44,450 nucleotides of DNA from an uncultured Bacteroidota bacterium. GTDB lineage: Bacteria; Bacteroidota; Bacteroidia; Chitinophagales; LD1. Positions within the stretch are counted from its first letter, which is position 1; every line of letters starts with the position of its first letter. The notes under the pieces are model-generated. The model ran no database searches and was not told the DNA's origin. It worked only from the letters and a program-made list of their open reading frames with translations. The translations under genes and the position numbers were made by a program. The DNA lies in the NCBI GenBank assembly GCA_903889265.1, contig CAISWS010000004.1, positions 1-44,450 on the forward strand, read 5' to 3'. Of the stretch, positions 35,264 through 44,351 are shown piece after piece.

Positions 35264-37366
35264 ATGAAAAAAATCTCTACACTTGTTTTTGCATTAGCAA
35301 TGGTGGCTGGCGGATTCGCCCAAACACAAAGAACTGTATTATTTGAAATGTTTTCGGGCGAAAACTGCCCTCCATGTGCAGGAACTACACCGTATGTATA
35401 CTACTGCGTAGACAATAACCCATCAAAAGTAAAGTTGATCCATTATATGGCACCCGTGCCAACCACAGGAATGCTTTGCCAGGAAGACCCGGCTGACGAT
35501 AATACCCGCTTCAGTTACTATGCCGGCAATCAGTGGAGTACTCCATGGGGACAACAAGATGGAGCAATGTGGGATTCTACATTACTTACTAACTGGGGCA
35601 ATGACCCGGTTACCTGGTGTGCAAATCTTAATACAGGTCAGCCGGCGAGTACTTATCTTAACACCGAGTATACAGTGCCGTCTTACTTTAACATGGCGGT
35701 TTGGGACACTTTTACCAGTGGAACTACCGATTCCTTTTACGCCTCAGTAACGATTACCTGTTTTGATACACTGGGTAATGATACCTTTACTATGTTAACC
35801 CCTATGTTGCAACTTGCATTGGTGGAAAACCTGAATTATGCTGCTCCAATTGGCAACAATGGTGAGACATTTTTTGGTGATGCGGTCCGGGCAATGTATC
35901 CTTCGGCTTCAGGTACTGCATTACCTGCAGTTTGGGCAAACAAACAAACTGCTACCTATACTTTTAAGGGCAAGCTACCTTCTTACATACGCGATAAAAG
36001 CCAACTTAATTTTATTGCTTTCATACAAGATAACTCAACCTTAAAGGTAATGCAAACTGCGGGCACGTCACCTTTTACATTTAGCACAGATCTTGCCAAT
36101 GGCGGGGTTGTAGGAAATTTTGCCAATTGCAACAGCACTCAATATACCCCGGCTGTATCGCTGGTTAATGCAGGTTCTACCACCATTACTTCGTGTTCAA
36201 TCGTTGTTTCGCTTGATAATACTACACTTGATACCATCCCATGGTCAGGAAACCTGCCAGTTGCTTCAAACGCCCAGGTGACTTTGTCCCCAATCAACAT
36301 TTCGGCAGGCACGCATACTGTTAAGGTAAATCTGATTAAACCGAATAATATCGCAGATCCTAACCCAGCCAACAATTTTGGAGAGTTGAGCCTGGTAATA
36401 TCTGATTCTGCTGCTAATACTCCTATTTTTCAGGGCTTTGAAAGTGTAGTTCAGGGTGGCCAGGGCTGGGTTGCAACTGCAGGACAATCTCCTGTGTTTC
36501 AACGGACGTTAAGGAACAGTACTGGGAGCGCCGAACCATGGACTATATATACTCCCTACCACGACTCAACCTGGCGTGTGGTAAGCACCGCAGGCGATAA
36601 CTCTTCGCATAGCCTTATGCTTGATTGGTATGATAATGAGTTTAGCGCCGGCGACCCTGAGTTTATAACCGCTATTGACTATCTATATTCGCCTAGCTTC
36701 GGCCTGCCTAATGTTCCCCACGCGGTTGTGACGTTTTCACGCGCATATCAGCAAATTGACTGGTCTCAGGCAGAACAGGGTGGAACACCTAGTACTGATT
36801 CATTGTTTATTGATGTTTCAACTGACTGTGGTAATACGTGGACCAACGTTTATGCAAAGAACGGAAGTGACCTTGCTACGGCCCCTACTTATACTCTTGG
36901 GCAAAACAATCCACCGGTATTTAAACCTACTGCTGCGCAGTGGGCAACGGATTCGGCAGATTTATCTTCTTTTGTCAACAATGCTGAAGTTATCCTTAGT
37001 TTCAGAGCCTCTTCAGCGGGAACGGGTTCCGATGGTAATAACCTATACCTTGATAATATTAATATCAGTGCCCCTTATCCTGCTGGCATTGCTACACCAT
37101 CAGCTAATGTTGAGTCGGTGGAACTTTATCCTAACCCTGCTCACGACCAGGTTACCCTGAATGTTCAGCTTACGCAGGCTGCGGAAATAGTTTACAACAT
37201 TGTTGATCTGGAAGGAAAAGATGTTAGTGCTTATTATCACCAGCAGGCATTACCCGGACAGAACACTTACACCCTCAGCACAGCTTCAATGGCTTCAGGT
37301 ACTTATCTGTTGCAAATTGTTGCAGGAGGCGAAAGGTCTTCAAAATTGATTTCGGTAATGCATTAA
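35264..37366 (+). CDS. Omp28-like secreted protein with T9SS type A sorting domain
   Basis: A 700-residue secreted protein. Signal peptide ~1-19 (ends GFAQ). Residues ~22-250 are a thioredoxin-like Omp28-related domain with CxxC in GENCPPCAGTTP. Residues ~275-385 look like a beta-sandwich of the CARDB type (VSLVNAGSTTITSCSIVVSL). Residues ~390-610 form a jelly-roll-like part with LMLDWYDNEF and YLDNINISAPYP. The last ~80 residues are a T9SS type A sorting domain (ESVELYPNPAHDQVTLNV to SGTYLLQIVAGG). Predicted to be exported across the outer membrane and attached or released. The substrate of the CxxC domain is unknown. A smaller T9SS cargo gene follows after 28 bases. Confidence 0.83.
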   Translation: MKKISTLVFALAMVAGGFAQTQRTVLFEMFSGENCPPCAGTTPYVYYCVDNNPSKVKLIHYMAPVPTTGMLCQEDPADDNTRFSYYAGNQWSTPWGQQDGAMWDSTLLTNWGNDPVTWCANLNTGQPASTYLNTEYTVPSYFNMAVWDTFTSGTTDSFYASVTITCFDTLGNDTFTMLTPMLQLALVENLNYAAPIGNNGETFFGDAVRAMYPSASGTALPAVWANKQTATYTFKGKLPSYIRDKSQLNFIAFIQDNSTLKVMQTAGTSPFTFSTDLANGGVVGNFANCNSTQYTPAVSLVNAGSTTITSCSIVVSLDNTTLDTIPWSGNLPVASNAQVTLSPINISAGTHTVKVNLIKPNNIADPNPANNFGELSLVISDSAANTPIFQGFESVVQGGQGWVATAGQSPVFQRTLRNSTGSAEPWTIYTPYHDSTWRVVSTAGDNSSHSLMLDWYDNEFSAGDPEFITAIDYLYSPSFGLPNVPHAVVTFSRAYQQIDWSQAEQGGTPSTDSLFIDVSTDCGNTWTNVYAKNGSDLATAPTYTLGQNNPPVFKPTAAQWATDSADLSSFVNNAEVILSFRASSAGTGSDGNNLYLDNINISAPYPAGIATPSANVESVELYPNPAHDQVTLNVQLTQAAEIVYNIVDLEGKDVSAYYHQQALPGQNTYTLSTASMASGTYLLQIVAGGERSSKLISVMH

Positions 37367-37394
37367 TACGCGGTTAATCTTTTAAAAACACAGT

Positions 37395-38135
37395 ATGAAA
37401 TACTTTATAGTTGCATTAGCCATTTTATGTTCGCTGGGTGGATTTGAAAGATTGAGCGCCCAGGCCTTGCGCATTAGTCCCAGCGATACAGTTATTTATA
37501 CTGCTTCATTGAACAGTTTTAATACGGCTTCAAGCGGTGTGGCTCAGTTCTGCAGTATCGTAAACAACTCCGGGCAAAACGACACGGTTTGCTGGAAAAT
37601 AGCGCAACTGACTATGAACCAGGGCTGGCAAAGCATGTCGTTGTGCGACCCTCACCAATGCTATCTGTTTTATGGTAATGTAACAAACGGTTCAACGCAT
37701 CAATATGCTTTGGCAGCCGATTCCGGCTCAAGTGTTGATGTTACCAGCACACCACAATGCGTGGCTGATACCGGATACATGCAGGCTTTATTCTGGTTAA
37801 AGCACGACAGCGCGGCTTCTGCAACACATCTGATTTATATGCCCATTTACACCGGCTCATGTTCCAATGCAATTCAACAGGTGCAAGAGAATCAGTTAAA
37901 AGTTTACCCTGTACCTGCAATTAATAATTTTACTGTTGAAGGCCTGCAAAATGCAACTAATGTTCAGCTTTCGGTTTACGACATATTAGGTAACGCGGTG
38001 TTGCGCAAAAGCATCGCTCAGCCTGCCAATAGCGTTACTATCAGTACCGATGGTTTAACCAACGGGGTATATATTCTTTCCGTTGAAAGTGATGGAGTTA
38101 AACTACTTACCCGCCGTATCCAAAAAGTGGATTAA
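37395..38135 (+). CDS. Secreted protein with T9SS type A sorting domain
   Basis: A 246-residue exported protein: signal peptide ~1-23 (ends LSAQ), a Cys-containing, beta-rich N-terminal domain (~24-160; Cys residues in QFCSIV, TVCWKI, SLCDPHQCYLF, PQCVADTG), and a T9SS type A C-terminus (~170-246, LKVYPVPAINNFTVEGLQ, GVYILSVESDGVKLLTRRI). The N-terminal domain has no family I can name. It is co-directional with the Omp28-like gene 28 bases upstream, so likely the same transcript, which ends at a very strong terminator. Confidence 0.8.
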   Translation: MKYFIVALAILCSLGGFERLSAQALRISPSDTVIYTASLNSFNTASSGVAQFCSIVNNSGQNDTVCWKIAQLTMNQGWQSMSLCDPHQCYLFYGNVTNGSTHQYALAADSGSSVDVTSTPQCVADTGYMQALFWLKHDSAASATHLIYMPIYTGSCSNAIQQVQENQLKVYPVPAINNFTVEGLQNATNVQLSVYDILGNAVLRKSIAQPANSVTISTDGLTNGVYILSVESDGVKLLTRRIQKVD

Positions 38136-38143
38136 AAGATTGG

Positions 38144-38204
38144 AACAATTATAAAAACAGAAGAGGGGCCGGATTAAGGCCCCTCTTCTGTTTTTATAAT
38201 TGTT
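38144..38204. terminator. Bidirectional terminator with perfect 27-bp stem
   Basis: Positions 38144-38170 are exactly complementary to 38178-38204, with a 7-base loop (ggattaa). The GC-rich top (gaggggcc/ggcccctc) is flanked by A-run and T-run arms, so it works as an intrinsic terminator in both directions. It lies between the convergent T9SS gene and the TlpA-like gene. Confidence 0.95.
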
Positions 38205-38220
38205 GTTTAAAGCTCAGTAT

Positions 38221-38754
38221 CTATTTTGATGCCGCACCTAATTTCTGCAGCTCTTCCTCCAGTACAAACTCATCTCCCTCCACATAACCCGAATGGGTAG
38301 ATATAATTTTGCCTGTGGCATCTACAACAACAGTAAACGGCACGCTTTGAATATTTAATGCCCTTTTCAAATCCTGGTTCATATCCAGCAGCACCTCATA
38401 AGTCCATCTCTGGCTTTCTACATAAGGTTTTACCTTACCGGCACTTCTCGAATCATCAATGGAAACAGCCACAACCTGCACGTTATATTTTTTCTGCCAT
38501 TCTTCATATAACTCCGATACATTAGTCAGTTCCTTTTTACATGGTATACACCAGGTAGCCCAAAAGCTAAGTACGGTTACCTTCCCCGATTTTCCGTAAT
38601 CAGAAACATTTATCCTTTTGCCATCCACATTATTCAAGCTCACCTCGGGCAATCTCTGTTCACCCAAAACTTTTTCTAAACCTTTCTTAGGCTCCTGTGA
38701 CTGAGCAAAAAAACCAGCGCCAATAAGGATAATCATTAAACCTATTCTCTTCAT
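38221..38754 (-). CDS. TlpA-like thiol-disulfide oxidoreductase
   Basis: A 177-residue periplasmic thioredoxin-fold protein. Signal peptide ~1-19 (ends AQSQ). The redox motif is WATWCIPCKKEL, preceded by the AhpC/TSA-like region VSLNNVDGKRINVSDY. The cis-proline region reads VQSVPFTVVVDATGKI. Such proteins reduce disulfides in the periplasm. It is divergent from the DUF6029 gene across a 126-base gap with promoters facing both ways. A perfect 12-bp palindrome AAGCCCGGGCTT (38769-38780) lies in its leader. Confidence 0.9.
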   Translation of the reverse strand: MKRIGLMIILIGAGFFAQSQEPKKGLEKVLGEQRLPEVSLNNVDGKRINVSDYGKSGKVTVLSFWATWCIPCKKELTNVSELYEEWQKKYNVQVVAVSIDDSRSAGKVKPYVESQRWTYEVLLDMNQDLKRALNIQSVPFTVVVDATGKIISTHSGYVEGDEFVLEEELQKLGAASK

Positions 38755-38812
38755 ATTTCTATATTTATAAGCCCGGGCTTTCTGTCTTTATTTCATAAAA
38801 CAATTAACTATC

Positions 38813-38820
38813 CAAATCTA
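38813..38820 (-). promoter_or_regulatory. -7 promoter element of the TlpA-like gene
   Basis: TAGATTTG on the minus strand, an exact TAnnTTTG, about 58 bases before the ATG. No clear -33 box. Confidence 0.45.
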
Positions 38821-38828
38821 AACCATAT

Positions 38829-38858
38829 TTTGAATAAAGCTACATTCGAATAAATTTG
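38829..38858 (+). promoter_or_regulatory. Promoter of the DUF6029-Omp28 operon
   Basis: TTTG (38829-38832), 18 bases, TAAATTTG (38851-38858), an exact -7 consensus, 22 bases before the ATG at 38881. Confidence 0.75.
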
Positions 38859-38880
38859 CAGCCTTTACCTATATAACCTG

Positions 38881-40515
38881 ATGCAGAAATTATACGTATT
38901 TATTACCGTTTTACTGGTATTGGCGGGCATAAACAGCTATAGCCAATCAGGCTATTTTTCTGGCTCGTTGCAAACCAATACCAACTTTTTTATCCGCGAC
39001 CCCAAAATTGGGGCTTATAACATGCCCCAATACGATAACTTTAAAATAGGTACGGATGCCTGGTTAAACCTTAACTATACCAACGAAAAATTCGGGTTGG
39101 AGATTGGCGTAAGGCTTGATTGTTTTTATAACTCAATATTGCGCGTGCCCACATCGCCATATACCGGTGTTGGCCTGGGAAATTTTTTCATCAAAAAAAG
39201 AATTAAGGATTTCACATTTACCGGAGGTTACCTGTACGACCAGATTGGCAGTGGTATATTATACCGCGCTTATGAAGAACGGACACTTGCCATTGACAAT
39301 GCATTATTAGGTGTAAGGGCAGAATACAATTATAAAGATCTGATTAAAATAAAAGCGTTTGGAGGGGTACAGAAATTGAAATTCTCTATTCAGGCGCCCA
39401 TTATTTTAGGCTGTAACATAGAGGGCAATGCCAACCTGGGAGATAAGGTGCGCATGGTACCCGGTGCAGGAATTATTGACCGCAGTGAGGACCAGAATAC
39501 CATGAACCAGATAGTTTCCACTATCGAATCGTACGATACCATCGGCCGGTTTGTTCCCAAGTATAATACATATGCTTTTACCATTTACAATACCCTTACT
39601 GCAGGCGATTTCAGCTGGTATATTGAAGGGGCTTATAAAACCAAAGAGGCTATCAGGGATAATGAATTGCACGAAATAAACGATTCGCTTATCAACGCTG
39701 CCGGAAACTGCGTGTATACCTCCGTAAATTATGCCCATAAAGGTTTTGGAATAACCCTCCAGTTTAAGCGCACCCAGGATTTTTACTTCCACGTTTCGCC
39801 AAATCCTACCGAGTCAACTTTTGATGGTGAGATGAATTTTATTCCGCCGGTTTCGCGCGAAAATTCATTGCGGCTTCCTTCCCGGTATTTTGCACCTTCA
39901 TTGGAAAGCCATGAGCTTGCTTTTTCAGAAGATGCAAGCTACGCGCCCAGCAAAAAACTTACTTTTGAGTTATGCGGCTCGTATGTTCGCGACTTGTTGA
40001 TGAAGCAGTTTGACCCAGTTTCGTTACCATTTTTCGGCGAAGGGTTCATTTCAGCAACTTACAAGCCTACCCGTGCCCTGGAACTTCAACTGGGTTTCCA
40101 ATACGTTCGTTATAACAAATTTGTTTACCAGCAGGATGGAGCGCCCAACGTTGATTCATATACCCCTTTTGCCGAGTGGCAGTATAAGATAGACAAGAAG
40201 AAGTCTATCCGCATGGAACTTCAATACCAGCGGGTGCTTTTAGATTACGGTCAATGGCTTTATGGGTTGCTGGAATTTAACGTGGCGCCGCATTTTTCAG
40301 TAGCCGTTTCAGATATGTGGAACTTTAAACCTAACCCTGAGGTTAACCCTAATGCCAACCACTATTATTCGGTATTTGCCGGTTATACCCAGGGTTCGCT
40401 GGCATTTACCCTGGCTTATGTAAAGCAGGTTGAAGGTATTGTTTGCACAGGTGGCGTGTGTCGCATAGAACCTGCTTTTAGCGGTGTTAAGTTTGGAATA
40501 ACCGCAACTTTTTAA
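38881..40515 (+). CDS. DUF6029-family outer-membrane protein
   Basis: A 544-residue protein with a signal peptide (~1-21, ends SYSQ) followed by many alternating amphipathic strands ending in an aromatic residue (final segment GVKFGITATF), as expected for an outer-membrane beta-barrel. The N-terminal pattern SGSLQTNTNFFIRDPKIG and GGYLYDQIGSGILYRAYEER match what I know of DUF6029, a Bacteroidota family of unknown function. It shares a transcript with an Omp28-like lipoprotein 11 bases downstream. A TlpA-like protein is divergent. The context suggests surface export or thiol-linked function, but nothing specific. Confidence 0.82.
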   Translation: MQKLYVFITVLLVLAGINSYSQSGYFSGSLQTNTNFFIRDPKIGAYNMPQYDNFKIGTDAWLNLNYTNEKFGLEIGVRLDCFYNSILRVPTSPYTGVGLGNFFIKKRIKDFTFTGGYLYDQIGSGILYRAYEERTLAIDNALLGVRAEYNYKDLIKIKAFGGVQKLKFSIQAPIILGCNIEGNANLGDKVRMVPGAGIIDRSEDQNTMNQIVSTIESYDTIGRFVPKYNTYAFTIYNTLTAGDFSWYIEGAYKTKEAIRDNELHEINDSLINAAGNCVYTSVNYAHKGFGITLQFKRTQDFYFHVSPNPTESTFDGEMNFIPPVSRENSLRLPSRYFAPSLESHELAFSEDASYAPSKKLTFELCGSYVRDLLMKQFDPVSLPFFGEGFISATYKPTRALELQLGFQYVRYNKFVYQQDGAPNVDSYTPFAEWQYKIDKKKSIRMELQYQRVLLDYGQWLYGLLEFNVAPHFSVAVSDMWNFKPNPEVNPNANHYYSVFAGYTQGSLAFTLAYVKQVEGIVCTGGVCRIEPAFSGVKFGITATF

Positions 40516-40526
40516 TTTTGCAGACT

Positions 40527-41408
40527 ATGAAGTATCTTTTGTTGAGCGCTGCCACAGTTTTTTATATTTCATTTCTCTCCTCATGCAAGGAGGTTGGACC
40601 TGATATAAACCTGCATGGAAACGCCAATTCGGTTTCAGATACCAGCTATATTGAATCGCCTGTTGCAACACCTGCTGCAAAAAATGTTTTGATTGAAGAA
40701 TTTACAGGGGTAAATTGCCCAAACTGTCCTCAGGGCCATGCAGAAGTTACAAGCCTGCAAGCTCAATACCCGGGACGTGTTGCAGCTGTAGCTTTGCACG
40801 CTAATAACAGTCTTGATCAACCATTTCCATTCAGTGCACAAAATCTGATTACTACAAGTTCAACAAATCTTCTTACCTATCTGATGGATCCTGGCTTTGA
40901 GCCTTGCGCCGGCATAGACCGACAATTGTTTCCGGGCCAGGGAAACTACATTTTAACCGACAGGGGCTTTTGGGCAGGTTTTGTGCAAACCGAAATTACG
41001 CTTACCCCCCAGGTAAATATTTTGCTTACCAGTAAATATAATGCTGCAAATAGCCAGGAAACAGTTATTGCCGAAGTACATTATACTCAAAATGTAACCC
41101 AGCCCAATAACATCACCATTGCGCTTACCGAAGACAGCGTTTTAACTGCACAATTAAACGGCCCAACTACTATTGATACCTTTTACGTGCACAACAATGT
41201 TTTGCGCAATATCCTTACCGGCACCACTGGCGACAACGTAGCTTACAACCCAACCGTTACGCTTGATGCGGGAAGGGTAGTTCGGTTGGTTTACCAGACC
41301 ACTTTGAATTCCATTTGGAAACCACAGAATATGCACGTATTAGCCTTTGTGCATGAGCATGCCACGTCACAGGTAGTTTACCAGGCGGCAATAATACCTC
41401 TGAACTAA
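40527..41408 (+). CDS. Omp28-related outer-membrane lipoprotein (thioredoxin-like)
   Basis: A 293-residue lipoprotein; lipobox LSSC with Cys at ~20 (SFLSSCKEVG). An in-frame TTG at 40518 would add three residues; ATG at 40527 gives the clean signal peptide MKYLLLSAATVF. Residues ~50-200 hold a thioredoxin-like Omp28 domain with the motif LIEEFTGVNCPNCPQGH, the CxxC being CPNC. A beta-rich C-terminal region (~170-290) follows. The family was first described as Porphyromonas gingivalis Omp28, a surface lipoprotein. It is the second gene of the DUF6029 operon. Confidence 0.85.
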   Translation: MKYLLLSAATVFYISFLSSCKEVGPDINLHGNANSVSDTSYIESPVATPAAKNVLIEEFTGVNCPNCPQGHAEVTSLQAQYPGRVAAVALHANNSLDQPFPFSAQNLITTSSTNLLTYLMDPGFEPCAGIDRQLFPGQGNYILTDRGFWAGFVQTEITLTPQVNILLTSKYNAANSQETVIAEVHYTQNVTQPNNITIALTEDSVLTAQLNGPTTIDTFYVHNNVLRNILTGTTGDNVAYNPTVTLDAGRVVRLVYQTTLNSIWKPQNMHVLAFVHEHATSQVVYQAAIIPLN

Positions 41409-41422
41409 GTTCCTACATTTTT

Positions 41423-41430
41423 TAGATTTG
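41423..41430 (+). promoter_or_regulatory. -7 promoter element of pheT
   Basis: TAGATTTG, an exact TAnnTTTG, 8 bases before the pheT ATG, so transcripts would be nearly leaderless. A partial -33 (ctctg, 41398-41402) overlaps the end of the lipoprotein gene. Confidence 0.5.
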
Positions 41431-41438
41431 CCCTTACT

Positions 41439-43874
41439 ATGAAAATTTCCTATAACTGGCTGAAACAATACGTTGATTTTAATTTAACGCCCAAAGACCT
41501 CGGTGAAGTGCTTACCGGCGTGGGCCTTGAAGTGGAAGACATTATCCCATTTGAAACCGTACAAGGCGGGTTGGACGGTGTGGTAATAGGCGAAGTGAAG
41601 GAGTGCGGCAAGCACCCCGATGCGGATAAGTTATCCGTAACAAAAGTGGATGTTGGCACCGGCGAGTTGCTGCAAATTGTTTGCGGTGCGCCCAACGTAG
41701 CTGCAGGTCAAAAAGTGCTGGTTGCTTTGGTGGGCTCAACTTTATACCCAACCAAAGGCGAAAAGCTTCAGATTAAAAAGGCAAAAATACGGGGTATTGA
41801 AAGCTTTGGCATGATATGCGCCGAAGATGAATTAGGCCTGGGTGAAAGCCATGCCGGCATTTTGGTTTTACCTGCTGAAACCAACTTGGGATTGAAAGCT
41901 GCCGAGTATTTTAAAATAGAAAAGGATTACACTTTAGATGTTAACCTTACCCCAAACCGTGCCGATGCCAACTCGCATATTGGCGTTGCACGCGACCTGG
42001 CAACTGCGTTAAACATTGCCTACAAATCGAAAGTAAATTTTGTAAAACCTGACCTTACAAAGTTTACGATTGCCTCTGTTATTAACCCAAAGCCAATTTC
42101 AATAGAAGTGGTGGATAAAGAAGCTTGCCTGCGTTATTCCGCCATCAGTATTTCTGATGTTACAATAAATGAATCTCCCGATTGGCTGAAGAACAGGCTT
42201 AAAGCTATTGGCGTAAGGCCCATCAACAACATTGTTGATGCTACCAATTATGTGTTGCACGAGTACGGACAGCCACTACATGCATTTGATGCTGATAAAA
42301 TTGCAGGTGGTAAAGTAATTATCACAAAACTGGCAGAAGGCACAGTATTTAAAACACTGGATGATAAAGACATTAAACTAAGTGCTGAAGACCTGATGAT
42401 TTGTGATGCAGAAAAAGGATTGTGCATAGCGGGTGTTTTTGGAGGGGCAAACAGTGGAGTCAGCGAAACCACCAAAAATATTTTTTTGGAAAGCGCCAAT
42501 TTCTCAGCCACCGGAATAAGAAAAACTGCTACCCGTCATGGCTTGCGGACGGATGCTGCCACCCATTTTGAAAAAGGCTGTGACCCCAACATTACAGTTG
42601 ACGCCTTAAAAAGAGCGGCCCTTCTCATCGCCGAATTAAGCGGGGGAAAAATTTCATCAGAAATTACAGACCTGTACCCAAAACCAGTTGAAGGATGGAG
42701 ATTTGAAGTATCGTACGAACGAATGCTCCGGCTTGCCGGATTCCCGATAGCCAAAGAGGTAATTAAAGAAATACTGCAAAGGCTTGAAATAAAAATTGAA
42801 AAGGAGGACGGCGACTCCTTGCACTTGTTAGTACCCGCTTTTAAAATTGATGTAAAGCGCGAGGCAGATGTGGTTGAAGAGCTGATTCGTATTTATGGCT
42901 ATAACAGCTTTACCATATCCAAAACATTAAAATCAAGCATTTCATACAGCCCGGATATTGACGTACAGAAAACAGAAAACCAGGTTGCTGATATGTTAAG
43001 CGGTGCGGGCTTTAACGAAATATGGACTAACTCCATTACTCAATCGAAATTTGAAGAGGACGGGCATTTAAAACAGCAAACAGTTAAACTCCTAAACAGC
43101 GAAACATCTGAACTCGACTCGTTGCGAACATCCATGCTTTATTCGGGCTTGGAGGTAATTGCATACAACAACAACCGCAAGGCAACTAATTTACGCCTTT
43201 ACGAATTTGGAAAAACATACACCAAAACAGATGGCCGGTATACTGAAGCACGCCACCTGACGATTTTTTTAAGCGGAGAAACGGCTGAAGACAACTGGCT
43301 TGAAAAAGGTGTCGCAATAAGCTTCTACTCTCTTAAAAGTCATGTATTAAACGTGCTGGGCAAACTGGGCCATCATCATTTTGAGACTGTAATTGGCGAA
43401 ACCTCACCTTACACCTTTAGCCTTACGCTTAAAAACGAAGGCATTGAAATTGCGAAACTAGGGAGCGTTGCAAAGCAAATTCTTTCAAAATTTGATATAA
43501 AGAATGAAGTGTTTTTCGCAGACCTGAACTGGGATTATCTGCTTGAAAAAACCAGGTTCCACAAAGTTGAATTTTCCGAATTGCCTAAGTTCCCCTCGGT
43601 AAGAAGGGATTTGGCCATGCTGCTTAACGAAGAAGTTCAATTTGAAGCCATAGAGAAAATTGCCACCGCAGAATCTAAAAAGCTGCTGCAGGAAGTTTCG
43701 TTGTTTGATGTTTACAAAGGCGATAAAATAGAAAAGGGCAAAAAGAGCTACGCAGTAAGCTTCATCTTTCAACACCCGGACAAAACCCTTACAGACCAGG
43801 AAATTGAAAAATTAATGGGCAGGTTAATGGGTAAGTATGAGAATGAGTTGGGGGCAGTTATCAGGAAGGGATAG
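41439..43874 (+). CDS. pheT: Phenylalanine-tRNA ligase beta subunit
   Basis: Beta chain of the bacterial (alpha-beta)2 PheRS. Its 811 residues are full length. Domains in order: N-terminal MKISYNWLKQYVDF and an EMAP/OB-fold tRNA-binding domain (~42-155, VIGEVKECGKHPDADKLSV); the B3/4 editing domain (~210-390, RPINNIVDATNYVLHEYGQP); the B5 domain (~405-475); a catalytic-like core (~490-700); and a C-terminal anticodon-binding FDX-ACB domain (~715-811, FSELPKFPSVRRDLAML). pheS is not in the window. It follows the lipoprotein gene by 30 bases with its own -7 element. Confidence 0.97.
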   Translation: MKISYNWLKQYVDFNLTPKDLGEVLTGVGLEVEDIIPFETVQGGLDGVVIGEVKECGKHPDADKLSVTKVDVGTGELLQIVCGAPNVAAGQKVLVALVGSTLYPTKGEKLQIKKAKIRGIESFGMICAEDELGLGESHAGILVLPAETNLGLKAAEYFKIEKDYTLDVNLTPNRADANSHIGVARDLATALNIAYKSKVNFVKPDLTKFTIASVINPKPISIEVVDKEACLRYSAISISDVTINESPDWLKNRLKAIGVRPINNIVDATNYVLHEYGQPLHAFDADKIAGGKVIITKLAEGTVFKTLDDKDIKLSAEDLMICDAEKGLCIAGVFGGANSGVSETTKNIFLESANFSATGIRKTATRHGLRTDAATHFEKGCDPNITVDALKRAALLIAELSGGKISSEITDLYPKPVEGWRFEVSYERMLRLAGFPIAKEVIKEILQRLEIKIEKEDGDSLHLLVPAFKIDVKREADVVEELIRIYGYNSFTISKTLKSSISYSPDIDVQKTENQVADMLSGAGFNEIWTNSITQSKFEEDGHLKQQTVKLLNSETSELDSLRTSMLYSGLEVIAYNNNRKATNLRLYEFGKTYTKTDGRYTEARHLTIFLSGETAEDNWLEKGVAISFYSLKSHVLNVLGKLGHHHFETVIGETSPYTFSLTLKNEGIEIAKLGSVAKQILSKFDIKNEVFFADLNWDYLLEKTRFHKVEFSELPKFPSVRRDLAMLLNEEVQFEAIEKIATAESKKLLQEVSLFDVYKGDKIEKGKKSYAVSFIFQHPDKTLTDQEIEKLMGRLMGKYENELGAVIRKG

Positions 43875-43905
43875 TTTATTATCTTTATTCTGATAAGCAG
43901 AAGCC

Positions 43906-44087
43906 ATGACCATCGTTATAAAAAAAACGGCACTAAAGAGCTCATAGAATCCAAACTCGCACGTTTCTATGCCTTGCGTGGTAAACGCAAGGTAAAGGGT
44001 TTCAATGCCGCAAAATACAGGGGCAAGCTGAAAGGAGTCTATGGCAATGGTTTGGATTACCAAAAACGAGTAAGGGATGAATGGTGA
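43906..44087 (+). pseudogene. Frameshifted VapB-type antitoxin
   Basis: ATG at 43906 opens MTIVIKK and then runs into a stop at 43945 after a seven-A tract (43921-43927). If one A is added, the frame continues through KNGTKELIESKLARFYALRG, then FNAAKYRGKLKGVYG and GLDYQKRVRDEW to TGA at 44085-44087. This is a ~60-residue protein of the type found before VapC toxins in Bacteroidota (the C-terminal LxxQKxxRDEW is typical). One lost A in a homopolymer could be mutation, slippage or a sequencing error. The downstream toxin is also broken, which favours real decay. Confidence 0.65.
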
Positions 44088-44351
44088 AAACAGATTACTT
44101 GTTGATACCAACATGCTCATTGTGTTGCTTGATGGAAATCAATTAGCTTCGGAAATGCTTCAGGATAAATTACTTTATTACTCCTTTATCACCGAAATTG
44201 AATTACCCGGGCTACAATAACTGCAGCACAAAAAAGGTTTATTGAAAATGTGCTTGCTGACCTTAACAAGATTAGCTATAGCGATAAGATTGAGAAAGCT
44301 ACTATTACCCTGAAGCAAAAAAAGAAGATTAAACCCGGATTTTGCAGTTAG
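44077..44351 (+). pseudogene. Broken VapC-type PIN-domain toxin
   Basis: ATG at 44077 overlaps the antitoxin end by 11 bases, the usual arrangement of such pairs. The first 47 codons give MNGENRLLVDTNMLIVLLDG and YYSFITEIEL, which carry the first two acidic positions of a PIN ribonuclease (VDTN and TEIE), then stop at 44218. PIN-like sequence resumes in another frame (44217-44351: TAAQKRFIENVLADL, SYSDKIEKATITLKQKKKIK), and a third frame then gives PDFAV, where LPDAxIA would be expected. At least two frameshifts and loss of the C-terminal acidic residues mean no active nuclease. Confidence 0.65.
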
